Positions 1 to 5,984 of a DNA stretch of 20,286 nt are shown piece after piece. Source of the DNA: Gardnerella vaginalis (GTDB lineage: Bacteria; Actinomycetota; Actinomycetes; Actinomycetales; Bifidobacteriaceae); contig NZ_KQ961877.1 in assembly GCF_001563665.1 (NCBI RefSeq), positions 15,785 to 36,070 on the forward strand. The letters run 5' to 3'. Within the stretch, counting starts at the first letter, position 1. Each line of letters begins with the position of its first letter. Under the pieces are notes generated by a model, which was given only the letters and a program-made list of their open reading frames with translations, ran no database searches and was not told the DNA's origin. A program made the position numbers and the translations under genes.

Positions 1-1
1 A

Positions 2-106
2 AATCACACAAATAAGAATAGTTTTAGCTATACTCTGGGCACGCTTGCTTATAAAGGCGAAAGCATCTCGCGTAATCGTCCAAATGCTGCTCATTACTTC
101 ACTTAA
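2..106 (+). CDS. C-terminal end of an unidentified protein (partial)
   Basis: An open frame runs from the left window edge to a TAA at 104-106 and gives 34 residues ending in RNRPNAAHYFT. Its base composition is richer in G and C than the AT-rich, gene-free sequence that follows, which fits the end of a real gene. I do not recognise the family from this fragment. No hydrophobic anchor or sortase signal is visible at the C terminus. No clear terminator hairpin follows directly. The call rests only on open frame and composition. Confidence 0.5.
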   Translation, partial: NHTNKNSFSYTLGTLAYKGESISRNRPNAAHYFT

Positions 107-154
107 CTTAAACATTCTCATAATTCTTAAATGCGCTCCAACGCACAACCAACC

Positions 155-189
155 CACACGCTCTAAGCATCACACACGCTAAAAGCATC
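155..189. repeat. Two-copy 17-bp imperfect direct repeat
   Basis: CACACGCTCTAAGCATC (155-171) is followed one base later by CACACGCTAAAAGCATC (173-189), with two mismatches. The second copy runs into GCGTAAT, which resembles the 3' end of the preceding gene (AAAGCATC then GCGTAAT around 60-77). It may be a small local duplication. No function can be assigned. Confidence 0.5.
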
Positions 190-587
190 GCGTAATTAGC
201 AATAACTTAAAAGCAACTCCACTGACAATTGTTAAACGTCAAAAGATTAAAAACTTAAAATCGAATACTAAAAGACTTACAAAAACCTATAGCAATACAT
301 TTAAAAATTAACGAATAACATTGCAAATTTCTAAAAAGTAATATTTATGCAAATACAGTTCCGTAAATTTTAAACTTATTTACACAAATACATGAACTTT
401 GCAAAAAACAACTTGCAACATCTCGAAATGCAACATGCATATAGCATTAAAGCTTCACTAAATAGTGCAACAATGCGCTTTAAATTAGTAGTAGTCGTAC
501 GCATATTCCCTCTTTTTTACGCACAAATCTCATATGAAATTTGTTTCATTTTTAAAATTCAAATAGTCACAATTACAAAGTAATAAC

Positions 588-628
588 GTAATAACAAATA
601 CATGCCGGCAATAAGCATTTGTTATTAC
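588..628. repeat. 12-bp perfect inverted repeat
   Basis: GTAATAACAAAT (588-599) pairs perfectly with ATTTGTTATTAC (617-628) around a 17-nt loop that itself contains the palindrome TGCCGGCA (603-610). The left arm is preceded by a tandem copy of GTAATAAC (580-587). Neither side is followed by a T run, so it is not an obvious intrinsic terminator. It could be a cruciform, a protein site or the remnant of a small repeat element. Confidence 0.7.
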
Positions 629-636
629 AATATGAC

Positions 637-680
637 TAGTGATTGGAGGTTAAACGCACACTTTTAACCTCCAATACACT
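637..680. repeat. 13-bp perfect inverted repeat with extended stem
   Basis: ATTGGAGGTTAAA (642-654) pairs with TTTAACCTCCAAT (663-675) around an 8-nt loop. Beyond it, AGTG and CACT continue the pairing with one bulged base. The left arm contains GGAGG, a perfect Shine-Dalgarno core, but no start codon follows at a usable distance. No T run follows on either strand. It sits 13 bases from the preceding inverted repeat. Confidence 0.7.
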
Positions 681-757
681 AAATAAGACTACTTATAAGC
701 TAGACAAATTTTCATTCAAAATATAAACAAAAGTCAGTGAACACTAACAAACTAATA

Positions 758-766
758 CCCCCCCCC
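758..766. repeat. C9 homopolymer run in intergenic DNA
   Basis: Nine consecutive C follow AATA in otherwise AT-rich sequence. The run at the right edge of the window is also preceded by AATA. No open frame crosses this run on either strand, so any slippage here would act on spacing or structure, not on a reading frame. Confidence 0.8.
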
Positions 767-802
767 AGATTTATTAGCAATACCAACGATTTAGCAAATC
801 GC

Positions 803-839
803 ACTTTTAAAAGTAACAAAAAAAATTTTCACTTATAAT
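803..839 (+). promoter_or_regulatory. Candidate promoter upstream of rnhA, with 12-bp palindrome
   Basis: A perfect TATAAT lies at 834-839. The usual -35 position at 17-bp spacing (about 811-816) does not look like TTGACA, but it overlaps the 12-bp perfect palindrome ACTTTTAAAAGT (803-814). Another short inverted repeat, CGATTT-AGC-AAATCG, lies at 787-801. A weak -35 overlapped by a palindrome would fit a regulated promoter. The transcript would have a leader of about 250 nt before rnhA. The -10 match is seen; the role is inferred. Confidence 0.4.
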
Positions 840-930
840 ACAAATTACGTTGTGTTGTATTACTTTTATCAAAATATATACCGCTTATTCAAGCACTAAT
901 AAAAATAAACACGTGTTCAAACACAATAAA

Positions 931-1071
931 ATGAACACTCACGCAATCAAAAAATCCAATAGAAAACATAAAAACAGGAAAAGCGCAAAACACAAAGCGA
1001 TTAAAATTATCGATGATTTTGTTTTAATATACGATAAAATTTGTGATATAAATCATAATTTATTAGCGTAA
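931..1071 (+). CDS. Doubtful small basic ORF upstream of rnhA
   Basis: From ATG at 931 the frame gives 46 residues, lysine- and histidine-rich at the start and ending in NHNLLA. It stops 25 bases before rnhA. The frame is open further upstream to a TTG at 850. No Shine-Dalgarno sequence precedes either start, and I recognise no family. It could be a leader peptide or chance ORF in AT-rich DNA. I list it because its position just downstream of a TATAAT box and in front of rnhA makes it testable. Confidence 0.2.
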   Translation: MNTHAIKKSNRKHKNRKSAKHKAIKIIDDFVLIYDKICDINHNLLA

Positions 1072-1096
1072 AAATGGAATTCGAAAGGCTTGAAAA

Positions 1097-2152
1097 ATGA
1101 TTGTTGTTTCTACTGACGGCTCAGCTCTTGGAAATCCGAATGGTTCAATGGGATGGGCTTGGGCAGATCATAGCGATGAAATTGGAACTGCTCACGAACA
1201 CAATCATACAGGAAACGCAGATGCTGGCGGAGCTAGTAATGGAACTAATCAAATTGGTGAATTATGCGCTGTTTTAGAAGCTTTGCGAGCGCATCCTGGA
1301 AGCGAAGACTTAACAATTGAAACTGATTCACAATATGCAATCAACTGTTCGACTACTTGGATTCACGGTTGGAAAAAGAATGGTTGGAAAAATTCAAAAA
1401 ATGAACCGGTTAAAAATTCTGATTTAATTCGTGCGATTGACGCAGAAATATCTGAAAGAAAAGGATCTGTAAAATTCGTTTGGGTTAAAGGACATGCTGG
1501 AAACGCTGGAAATGAAAAAGTCGATACTTTAGCTCGAACTTATGCAGAAGATTGTGCAAAAGGAGCAAAAAAAGGGTATCTTCCTTTAGAAGGCTGGAAA
1601 TCCCTACTTTCTTCTCCTTATGCAAGCGGCACAGATATTCCTGAAGACGCCAAGCTTTTACTTGAAAACAAGATTTCTAATGAGGAGTATCACGCGAATC
1701 GCACTGTTGGGAATAATACTAATCCTGATTTTGGAAATAGCGATACTACAAATAGCAATACTACGAATAGCGATTTTCCTTTAGACAACTTAGACAATAC
1801 AGAAAATATAGACTCGCAAGACTTAGACTCGCAAGACCCAAACTCGCAAGACTCAAACTCACAAGACTCAAACTCACAAGACTCAGATTCACAAAACTCA
1901 AACCCACAAGACTCAAACTCGCAAAACACAAACCCACAAGACTCAGTCACAAATAATTACAAATCCATACAAGGCTTAAGCGTATCTGGAATATTAAAAT
2001 TCACTCCAGCTCCTGCAACAAGTCCAAGTTTTACAGGCGAAGCTCGATTCATTAGCGGAAGAATCAACATAAGCGGATACGTTCAGCCAGATGGAACACT
2101 TCAATTAGAGCCAACATCTTTTTATGTACAAACAAACTCAAACAATCGTTAA
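1097..2152 (+). CDS. rnhA: Ribonuclease HI with repeat-bearing C-terminal extension
   Basis: RNase HI hydrolyses the RNA strand of RNA-DNA hybrids, removing R-loops and primers in the cytoplasm. The N-terminal ~150 residues form the catalytic domain. Acidic residues D7 (in STDGSALGNPNG), E55, D77 (ETDSQ) and D143, with H133 in the GHAGNAGNE motif, correspond to the D10, E48, D70, D134 and H124 set of the E. coli enzyme. Stand-alone RNase HI is usually about 155 residues; this protein has 351. After the catalytic domain come an Asn/Thr/Ser-rich linker, a nine-copy pentapeptide repeat of type N-S-Q-D-S (residues about 239-283), and a C-terminal block of about 60 residues (SIQGLSVSGI to the end) that I do not recognise. 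The start has AAAGG (1084-1088) eight bases upstream. rpiA follows on the same strand after 175 bases. Confidence 0.92.
   Translation: MIVVSTDGSALGNPNGSMGWAWADHSDEIGTAHEHNHTGNADAGGASNGTNQIGELCAVLEALRAHPGSEDLTIETDSQYAINCSTTWIHGWKKNGWKNSKNEPVKNSDLIRAIDAEISERKGSVKFVWVKGHAGNAGNEKVDTLARTYAEDCAKGAKKGYLPLEGWKSLLSSPYASGTDIPEDAKLLLENKISNEEYHANRTVGNNTNPDFGNSDTTNSNTTNSDFPLDNLDNTENIDSQDLDSQDPNSQDSNSQDSNSQDSDSQNSNPQDSNSQNTNPQDSVTNNYKSIQGLSVSGILKFTPAPATSPSFTGEARFISGRINISGYVQPDGTLQLEPTSFYVQTNSNNR
1811..1945 (+). repeat. 15-bp in-frame tandem repeat, nine copies, in rnhA
   Basis: Nine exactly phased 15-bp units of the type AACTCACAAGACTCA encode D/N-S/P-Q-D/N-x. Two central units (1856-1885) are identical, and the outer units diverge by one to four bases. 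The unit length is a multiple of three, so gain or loss of units keeps the reading frame. It is a candidate variable-number repeat that would change the linker length between the RNase H domain and the C-terminal block. Confidence 0.85.
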
Positions 2153-2189
2153 AAATCAACCTAAAGGATAATATGTATATGTATATATG

Positions 2190-2209
2190 AGTGCATATAA
2201 CTATGCACT
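2190..2209. repeat. 8-bp inverted repeat between rnhA and rpiA
   Basis: AGTGCATA (2190-2197) and TATGCACT (2202-2209) are perfect inverted copies around a 4-nt loop. It lies 37 bases after the rnhA stop. It has no T run after it, so it is a weak terminator or processing site at best, or a protein-binding site. Confidence 0.5.
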
Positions 2210-2227
2210 ACACATAGCATATATAGA

Positions 2228-2267
2228 AGTTTACGGAAGCTTATTGATGAGTTTACGGAAGTATAAA
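2228..2267 (+). promoter_or_regulatory. Paired 12-bp direct repeat upstream of rpiA
   Basis: AGTTTACGGAAG occurs at 2228-2239 and again at 2250-2261, 22 bases apart, about two turns of the helix. TATAAA (2262-2267) follows the second copy directly and is a possible -10 box, though no good -35 sequence is present. Repeats on the same face of the DNA next to a -10 box suggest an activator or repressor site controlling rpiA. The function is inferred. Confidence 0.4.
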
Positions 2268-2327
2268 ACGCATTTAGTTTCACAAAACTTCTATTAAGCT
2301 GTGTAATCACAAAAGAAAGCAGGAACA

Positions 2328-3026
2328 ATGGATAAAGCACAACAAGATGCGCTTAAGAAAGCAGCAGGCATCGAAGCCGCAAAAATCGTAAAAAATGGCA
2401 TGATGGTAGGTCTTGGAACAGGCTCTACAGTTCGTTTTTTGGTAGATGAACTTGGACGCAGAGTAAAAGAAGAAGGCTTAAGCTTTACAGGAGTTACAAC
2501 TTCAAGACGCACTCAAGAGCAAGCTGAGAGCTACGGAATCAAAATTCTAGACATCAACGAAGTTGACCATATTGACGTCACAATAGACGGATCTGACGAA
2601 GTCGATAAAAACTTTAATGGCATTAAAGGCGGCGGAGCAGCTCTTCTTTGGGAGAAAATTGTTGCAATTAACTCAAACAAGATTGTGTGGATTGTTGACG
2701 CAAGCAAAGTAGTAGATACAATTGGCAAATTCCCTCTCCCTGTTGAAGTGATTCCATTCGGATCTGCTCAAGTGATTCGTAAGTTTGAAAAGCGCGGATA
2801 CAAGCCAGTATTGCGTTTAGATGCAGATGGCAAAGAAGTCCGCACTGATGAAAACAACTTCGTAGTTGATTTACATCTTGAGCGTATTGAACATCCACAA
2901 GAATTAGCTAAAGATTTGATTGAAACTGTTGGCGTTGTGGAACACGGATTGTTCTTAAACATGGTAGATACAGTGATTGTAGGAGATCCAAACGGACCAC
3001 GTACTCTTACAAATCCAAATAAGTAA
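2328..3026 (+). CDS. rpiA: Ribose-5-phosphate isomerase A
   Basis: RpiA interconverts ribose 5-phosphate and ribulose 5-phosphate, joining the pentose phosphates to nucleotide synthesis and, in bifidobacteria, to the phosphoketolase route. Length (232 residues) is normal for the family. The phosphate-binding GLGTGSTV lies at residues 28-35. The catalytic set is present: D87 and D90 in DGSDEVD, K100 and E109 in [11 protein letters not shown], matching D81, D84, K94 and E103 of E. coli RpiA. AGGA lies just upstream of the ATG at 2328. A canonical terminator follows at 3041-3074. It may be read from its own promoter region or through from rnhA. Confidence 0.96.
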   Translation: MDKAQQDALKKAAGIEAAKIVKNGMMVGLGTGSTVRFLVDELGRRVKEEGLSFTGVTTSRRTQEQAESYGIKILDINEVDHIDVTIDGSDEVDKNFNGIKGGGAALLWEKIVAINSNKIVWIVDASKVVDTIGKFPLPVEVIPFGSAQVIRKFEKRGYKPVLRLDADGKEVRTDENNFVVDLHLERIEHPQELAKDLIETVGVVEHGLFLNMVDTVIVGDPNGPRTLTNPNK

Positions 3027-3040
3027 GTAAAAAATAAAAG

Positions 3041-3074
3041 TAGAGCCAGCGATTTTGCAGGCTCTATTTTTTTT
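3041..3074 (+). terminator. Intrinsic terminator of rpiA
   Basis: TAGAGCC (3041-3047) pairs with GGCTCTA (3060-3066). An inner GC/GC pair can extend the stem, and eight T follow directly (3067-3074). It starts 14 bases after the rpiA stop codon. Confidence 0.9.
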
Positions 3075-3095
3075 ATATCTAAAAAATATTATTGG

Positions 3096-3235
3096 ATTAT
3101 TTCGGTTTAAAGCGCGTTATTTCGGATTGATCCAAGCTATTTCAGATTTATTCAGATTTATTCAGGCTAATTAGTGTTATTTCAAGCTAATTCAAACCAA
3201 CCAAAATCAACTCAAATTAACCCAAACCAACTCAA
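3096..3235. repeat. 10-bp-periodic degenerate repeat array
   Basis: Between the rpiA and bS22 terminators the sequence can be laid out as fourteen consecutive 10-bp units with no phase slip. Examples are ATTATTTCGG (3096), GTTATTTCGG (3116), ATTTATTCAG (3146 and 3156), GTTATTTCAA (3176), GCTAATTCAA (3186), ATCAACTCAA (3206) and ACCAACTCAA (3226). Most units fit R-Y-Y-A-W-Y-Y-C-R-R; units at 3106, 3126 and 3166 fit poorly. One more ACTCAA copy follows after a 3-bp slip. No open frame explains it. It is either a decaying minisatellite or helically phased DNA. Confidence 0.7.
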
Positions 3236-3249
3236 ACAAAAAACTCAAA

Positions 3250-3286
3250 CAAAATTATAAAAAGCGCCGGAAATCTCCGACGCTTT
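3250..3286 (-). terminator. Intrinsic terminator of the bS22 gene
   Basis: Read on the minus strand, an 11-bp stem (3276-3286 with 3261-3271, one G-U pair) closes a 4-nt loop and is followed by a T-rich tail (TTTATAATTTTG). It lies 45 bases after the bS22 stop codon and opposes the rpiA terminator across the 10-bp repeat array. Confidence 0.85.
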
Positions 3287-3331
3287 AAAAGTATTACGTG
3301 CCCCCAAACGGGCAGACGCGCTCAGCATATA

Positions 3332-3421
3332 TTACTTGCGCTGATGACGAGTCTTACGCAGCAATTTGCGGTGCTTCTTCTTGCTCATCCGCTTGCGGCG
3401 CTTCTTAATGACAGAACCCAT
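3332..3421 (-). CDS. Small ribosomal subunit protein bS22 (AURKAIP1/COX24 domain)
   Basis: This 29-residue protein begins MGSVIKKRRKRMSKKKHRK and ends RKTRHQRK, almost all Lys/Arg. This is the signature of the tiny 30S protein of actinobacteria named bS22, seen in mycobacterial ribosome structures and related to the AURKAIP1/COX24 domain. It is expected to be buried in rRNA of the small subunit. It is a few residues shorter at the C terminus than the mycobacterial protein as I remember it. A perfect GGAGG (complement of 3428-3432) sits six bases before the ATG. It is a single-gene unit with its own terminator at 3250-3286. Confidence 0.93.
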   Translation of the reverse strand: MGSVIKKRRKRMSKKKHRKLLRKTRHQRK

Positions 3422-3623
3422 TTGAAGCCTCCAATCCTAGTAAAGTGTGCAACTTGGCTAATGGTACACCGTTTTAACGACTTTCACGCCAAAACACTAT
3501 TTTAGTGCAATATTTTCCAAATATAGCATGTATTAAAAGCAATATGTCGCAAATTGCAAAACGCAACATAAAGCATTATGAGAATATCTTGTATTACACG
3601 CTATTTTCTTTAAAAACAAGAAA

Positions 3624-4238
3624 TCACATAGGGAAACTACGATAGAATCTTTCTACTGCTTGTTTAGCACCAGAAACTTGGAATACAGCTGTATCGTTTT
3701 GCCAAATAACAGTAGCATGATTTTTATCTTCTTCAGACGATCGCACTATATAACTGCCAACTGTCTTTGAAGAAACTTGAATCTTTCCTGTAGCTAAATC
3801 ATCACCTTTCAAGCCAGAAACCAAAGCCTCATATTGCTTAGTAGATGAATCTTTAGTTGGCCATTGAGCAACAATAACGGAAACATCATCTCCATTTTCT
3901 CCAGTCGAATACTTTAATGTGTATTCTTCTAAAGGAGATGCATTATTCCATATAGCACTTGCAGAAGCATCTACTCGAGCAAAATCAAGAACACTGTCTG
4001 GCATTGCTTTCAAAAGAGCACTAGCGTTAGTTGGCAACTTTTTAGCTTGAATAGATGGCGTCTTAGGCGCTGTAGCAACATGCTTAGAATGAGTGTTATC
4101 AGAATGATTCAAAGCCCACCCAGGCCACACAAATGCAGATAACAATGCAAGCACAACTACTAAACCTGCAGAAGCTAAAACAATAAATAGCCCACGATGA
4201 GAATGAGAACTAGAATTTGAATTGCTGCTATATGACAT
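3624..4238 (-). CDS. Membrane-anchored protein of unknown function
   Basis: The 204-residue product has a Ser/His/Asn-rich cytoplasmic head, one hydrophobic segment at about residues 16-38 (LFIVLASAGLVVVLALL) and then an outside domain of about 165 residues. No lipobox cysteine follows the segment and no signal-peptidase site is obvious, so a single-pass signal-anchored protein is most likely. The outer part has alternating strands (YTLKYSTG, VSVIVAQW, GSYIVRSS, ATVIWQND, AVFQVSG), suggesting a small alpha/beta fold. No catalytic motif is visible. It starts 115 bases from radA on the opposite strand, so the two share a divergent promoter region. I see no strong Shine-Dalgarno sequence. Confidence 0.8.
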   Translation of the reverse strand: MSYSSNSNSSSHSHRGLFIVLASAGLVVVLALLSAFVWPGWALNHSDNTHSKHVATAPKTPSIQAKKLPTNASALLKAMPDSVLDFARVDASASAIWNNASPLEEYTLKYSTGENGDDVSVIVAQWPTKDSSTKQYEALVSGLKGDDLATGKIQVSSKTVGSYIVRSSEEDKNHATVIWQNDTAVFQVSGAKQAVERFYRSFPM

Positions 4239-4308
4239 GCTTGTATTATCTCACAGTGCGATGACGGCAAATAAATACAATTCATTACATATAAAAACGC
4301 AAAACATT

Positions 4309-4345
4309 ACAAATGTATTTACAAATGTCTTGAAAGACATATAGC
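4309..4345 (+). promoter_or_regulatory. Candidate radA promoter with inverted repeat in the spacer
   Basis: TTTACA (4318-4323) and TATAGC (4340-4345) could be -35 and -10 boxes with 16-bp spacing. The spacer is nearly filled by the inverted repeat ATGTCTT-GA-AAGACAT (4325-4340). ACAAATGT is also repeated directly at 4309-4316 and 4321-4328. A palindrome between -35 and -10 is a typical repressor position. It does not resemble the GAAC-N4-GTTC type of LexA box. The start at 4354 lacks a Shine-Dalgarno sequence and would have a very short leader. Confidence 0.35.
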
Positions 4346-4353
4346 GTCTAAGC

Positions 4354-5907
4354 ATGGCTGGAAAATCTACAATTCATTATCTTTGCTCTCAATGCGGTTG
4401 GAGCGGACTAAAATGGTATGGACGCTGCCCAGAATGCGGAGAATGGGGAACTGTAAACGAATTTCATGAAGCGCGAATTATAGGCGTTTCTAAAGCGTCA
4501 CAATCACGTAGATCTACTACTCGCACGCAAACGTTCAACATGCAAAACTTAAATACTAAAAGAACGCAAAACAACCAAAGTCAACAGAACAATCTGAATC
4601 AAAACAACAATCAAAACAACAATCAAAACAAAGCAGAGAATAACTATTCTTTTAACAAGTTTGAAGCACAAAACTACTCTGATAACAACTTCATAGCACA
4701 GCCAATCACACAAATTCAAGCGAACGATAACATGAGATTATCAAGCGGATTTGAAGAATTCGATCGCGTTTTAGGAGGCGGATTAGTTCCAGGATCAGTT
4801 ACACTAATAGCTGGCGAACCTGGAATTGGAAAATCGACTTTATTACTTGAAACAGCTGGAAAAGTAGCTAAAAAATCAGAAGTTTCAAAATCTAAGCCAG
4901 TTTTATATATTTCAGGAGAAGAATCTGCTGAGCAAGTTAAACTAAGAGCTTCTAGAATCAACGCTATAAACGATTACCTTCTTTTAGCATCTACTACAAG
5001 CCTAGACGTAGTTCTATCTCTTATAGAAAAATATCAACCAGAATTAGCAATAGTTGATTCCGCTCAAACGATTGTTTCACAAGATGTTGAAGGTATTACA
5101 GGTGGATCAACTCAAGTTCGAGAAGTTGCGAGCGCACTTATTGACGTAGCTAAATCTTATTCAATTCCTGTACTTCTAGTTGGACATGTCACTAAAGATG
5201 GCTCAATAGCAGGTCCTAGAACATTAGAACACTTAGTAGATACAGTATGCCAGTTCGAAGGTGATTCTCAGACAGCTTTGCGCATGCTCAGAGCTGTTAA
5301 AAATCGTTTTGGACCAACTGATGAAGTTGGATGCTTTGATATGAGCGGAGAAGGCATTGAAGAAGTTGTGGACCCTTCAGGGCTATTTTTATCTTCTCAA
5401 GAAAATAACACAGAAGGAACTTGTGTAACAATGACTTTAGAAGGGCATAGAAGTTTGCCTATTGAAATACAAGCTCTTGTTACTAACTCCGCACTTCCAA
5501 CACCTAGACGAGCTGTTTCAGGAGCAGATGCGAATCGAATTGCAATGCTTACAGCAGTTCTATATAGACATGGTCATATAAATCTTTTATCTCAAGACTT
5601 ATATGTTTCAACAATCGCTGGAGCAAAAGCAAAAGAACCTGCATGCGATCTTGCAATAATCGCAGCATTAGCGAGCGCAGCTAAAACTAAGCCTGTTATA
5701 GATAAGACTTGCGCAATTGGAGAAGTAAGCTTAAACGGACAAATACGATCAGCATCGCGCATTGAACCTAGACTTCGAGAAGCTAAAAGAATTGGATATA
5801 AACGCGCAATCGTATGCAAGATGAGAAAAAAGCCTAATATACAAGGATTAGAAATAATCGAAGTACATTGTATAAAAGATGCTTTAGAAGCATTGGGATT
5901 AAGCTAG
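4354..5907 (+). CDS. radA: DNA repair protein RadA
   Basis: RadA (Sms) is a RecA-related ATPase that promotes branch migration in recombinational repair. The four-cysteine zinc finger (C11, C14, C25, C28) is followed by an unusual Asn/Gln-rich stretch at about residues 65-95, then the ATPase domain with Walker A GEPGIGKST (from residue 154). The RadA-specific KNRFG motif is at 316-320, and the C-terminal Lon-protease-like domain runs to the end. At 517 residues it is longer than the usual ~450-460, and the Asn/Gln-rich insert between zinc finger and ATPase accounts for the excess. The insert is encoded partly by a 12-bp repeat (4597-4632). The gene is alone on its strand, divergent from the membrane protein and convergent with ribF. 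Confidence 0.96.
   Translation: MAGKSTIHYLCSQCGWSGLKWYGRCPECGEWGTVNEFHEARIIGVSKASQSRRSTTRTQTFNMQNLNTKRTQNNQSQQNNLNQNNNQNNNQNKAENNYSFNKFEAQNYSDNNFIAQPITQIQANDNMRLSSGFEEFDRVLGGGLVPGSVTLIAGEPGIGKSTLLLETAGKVAKKSEVSKSKPVLYISGEESAEQVKLRASRINAINDYLLLASTTSLDVVLSLIEKYQPELAIVDSAQTIVSQDVEGITGGSTQVREVASALIDVAKSYSIPVLLVGHVTKDGSIAGPRTLEHLVDTVCQFEGDSQTALRMLRAVKNRFGPTDEVGCFDMSGEGIEEVVDPSGLFLSSQENNTEGTCVTMTLEGHRSLPIEIQALVTNSALPTPRRAVSGADANRIAMLTAVLYRHGHINLLSQDLYVSTIAGAKAKEPACDLAIIAALASAAKTKPVIDKTCAIGEVSLNGQIRSASRIEPRLREAKRIGYKRAIVCKMRKKPNIQGLEIIEVHCIKDALEALGLS
4597..4632 (+). repeat. 12-bp in-frame tandem repeat in radA
   Basis: AATCAAAACAAC occurs at 4597-4608 and 4609-4620, and once more with one change at 4621-4632. 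It encodes N-Q-N-N units in the linker between zinc finger and ATPase. Copy-number change would stay in frame. Confidence 0.75.
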
Positions 5908-5928
5908 TGAAACTATTTTTCGACTATA

Positions 5929-5981
5929 AAAGAGAATGTTAAGTCTTGCATAATCAAATATTTTTATGCAAAACACTCTTT
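5929..5981. terminator. Shared stem-loop between convergent radA and ribF
   Basis: TTGCATAA (5946-5953) pairs with TTATGCAA (5964-5971) and the outer AAAGAG (5929-5934) pairs with CTCTTT (5976-5981). Extra TGTT/AACA pairs with a bulge lie in between. It fills the 77-base gap between the convergent stop codons, as a bidirectional terminator would. It lacks a clean T run on either side, so terminator strength is uncertain. Confidence 0.5.
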
Positions 5982-5984
5982 CAG

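Larger units (their letters stand above)
107..1096. other. AT-rich intergenic region without a convincing gene
   Basis: Almost 1 kb separates the left-edge gene from rnhA. Frames here are short, lack good ribosome binding sites and look unlike the neighbouring proteins. Structures listed separately are an imperfect direct repeat (155-189), inverted repeats at 588-628 and 637-680, a C9 run at 758-766, a palindrome and TATAAT at 803-839, and a doubtful small ORF at 931-1071. A small hairpin, ATGAAA-TTTG-TTTCAT at 534-549 followed by T-rich sequence, could be a weak plus-strand terminator. I see no tRNA, insertion sequence or CRISPR repeat. Confidence 0.6.

Noticed and set aside
392..583. A 63-codon ORF in the left intergenic region
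   Set aside because: No ribosome binding site, no recognisable family and composition like random AT-rich DNA.
3096..3235. CRISPR array
   Set aside because: The unit is only 10 bp, has no spacers between copies and no cas genes are near.
4325..4340. LexA/SOS box before radA
   Set aside because: The palindrome ATGTCTT-GA-AAGACAT does not contain the GAAC-N4-GTTC core of actinobacterial LexA sites.
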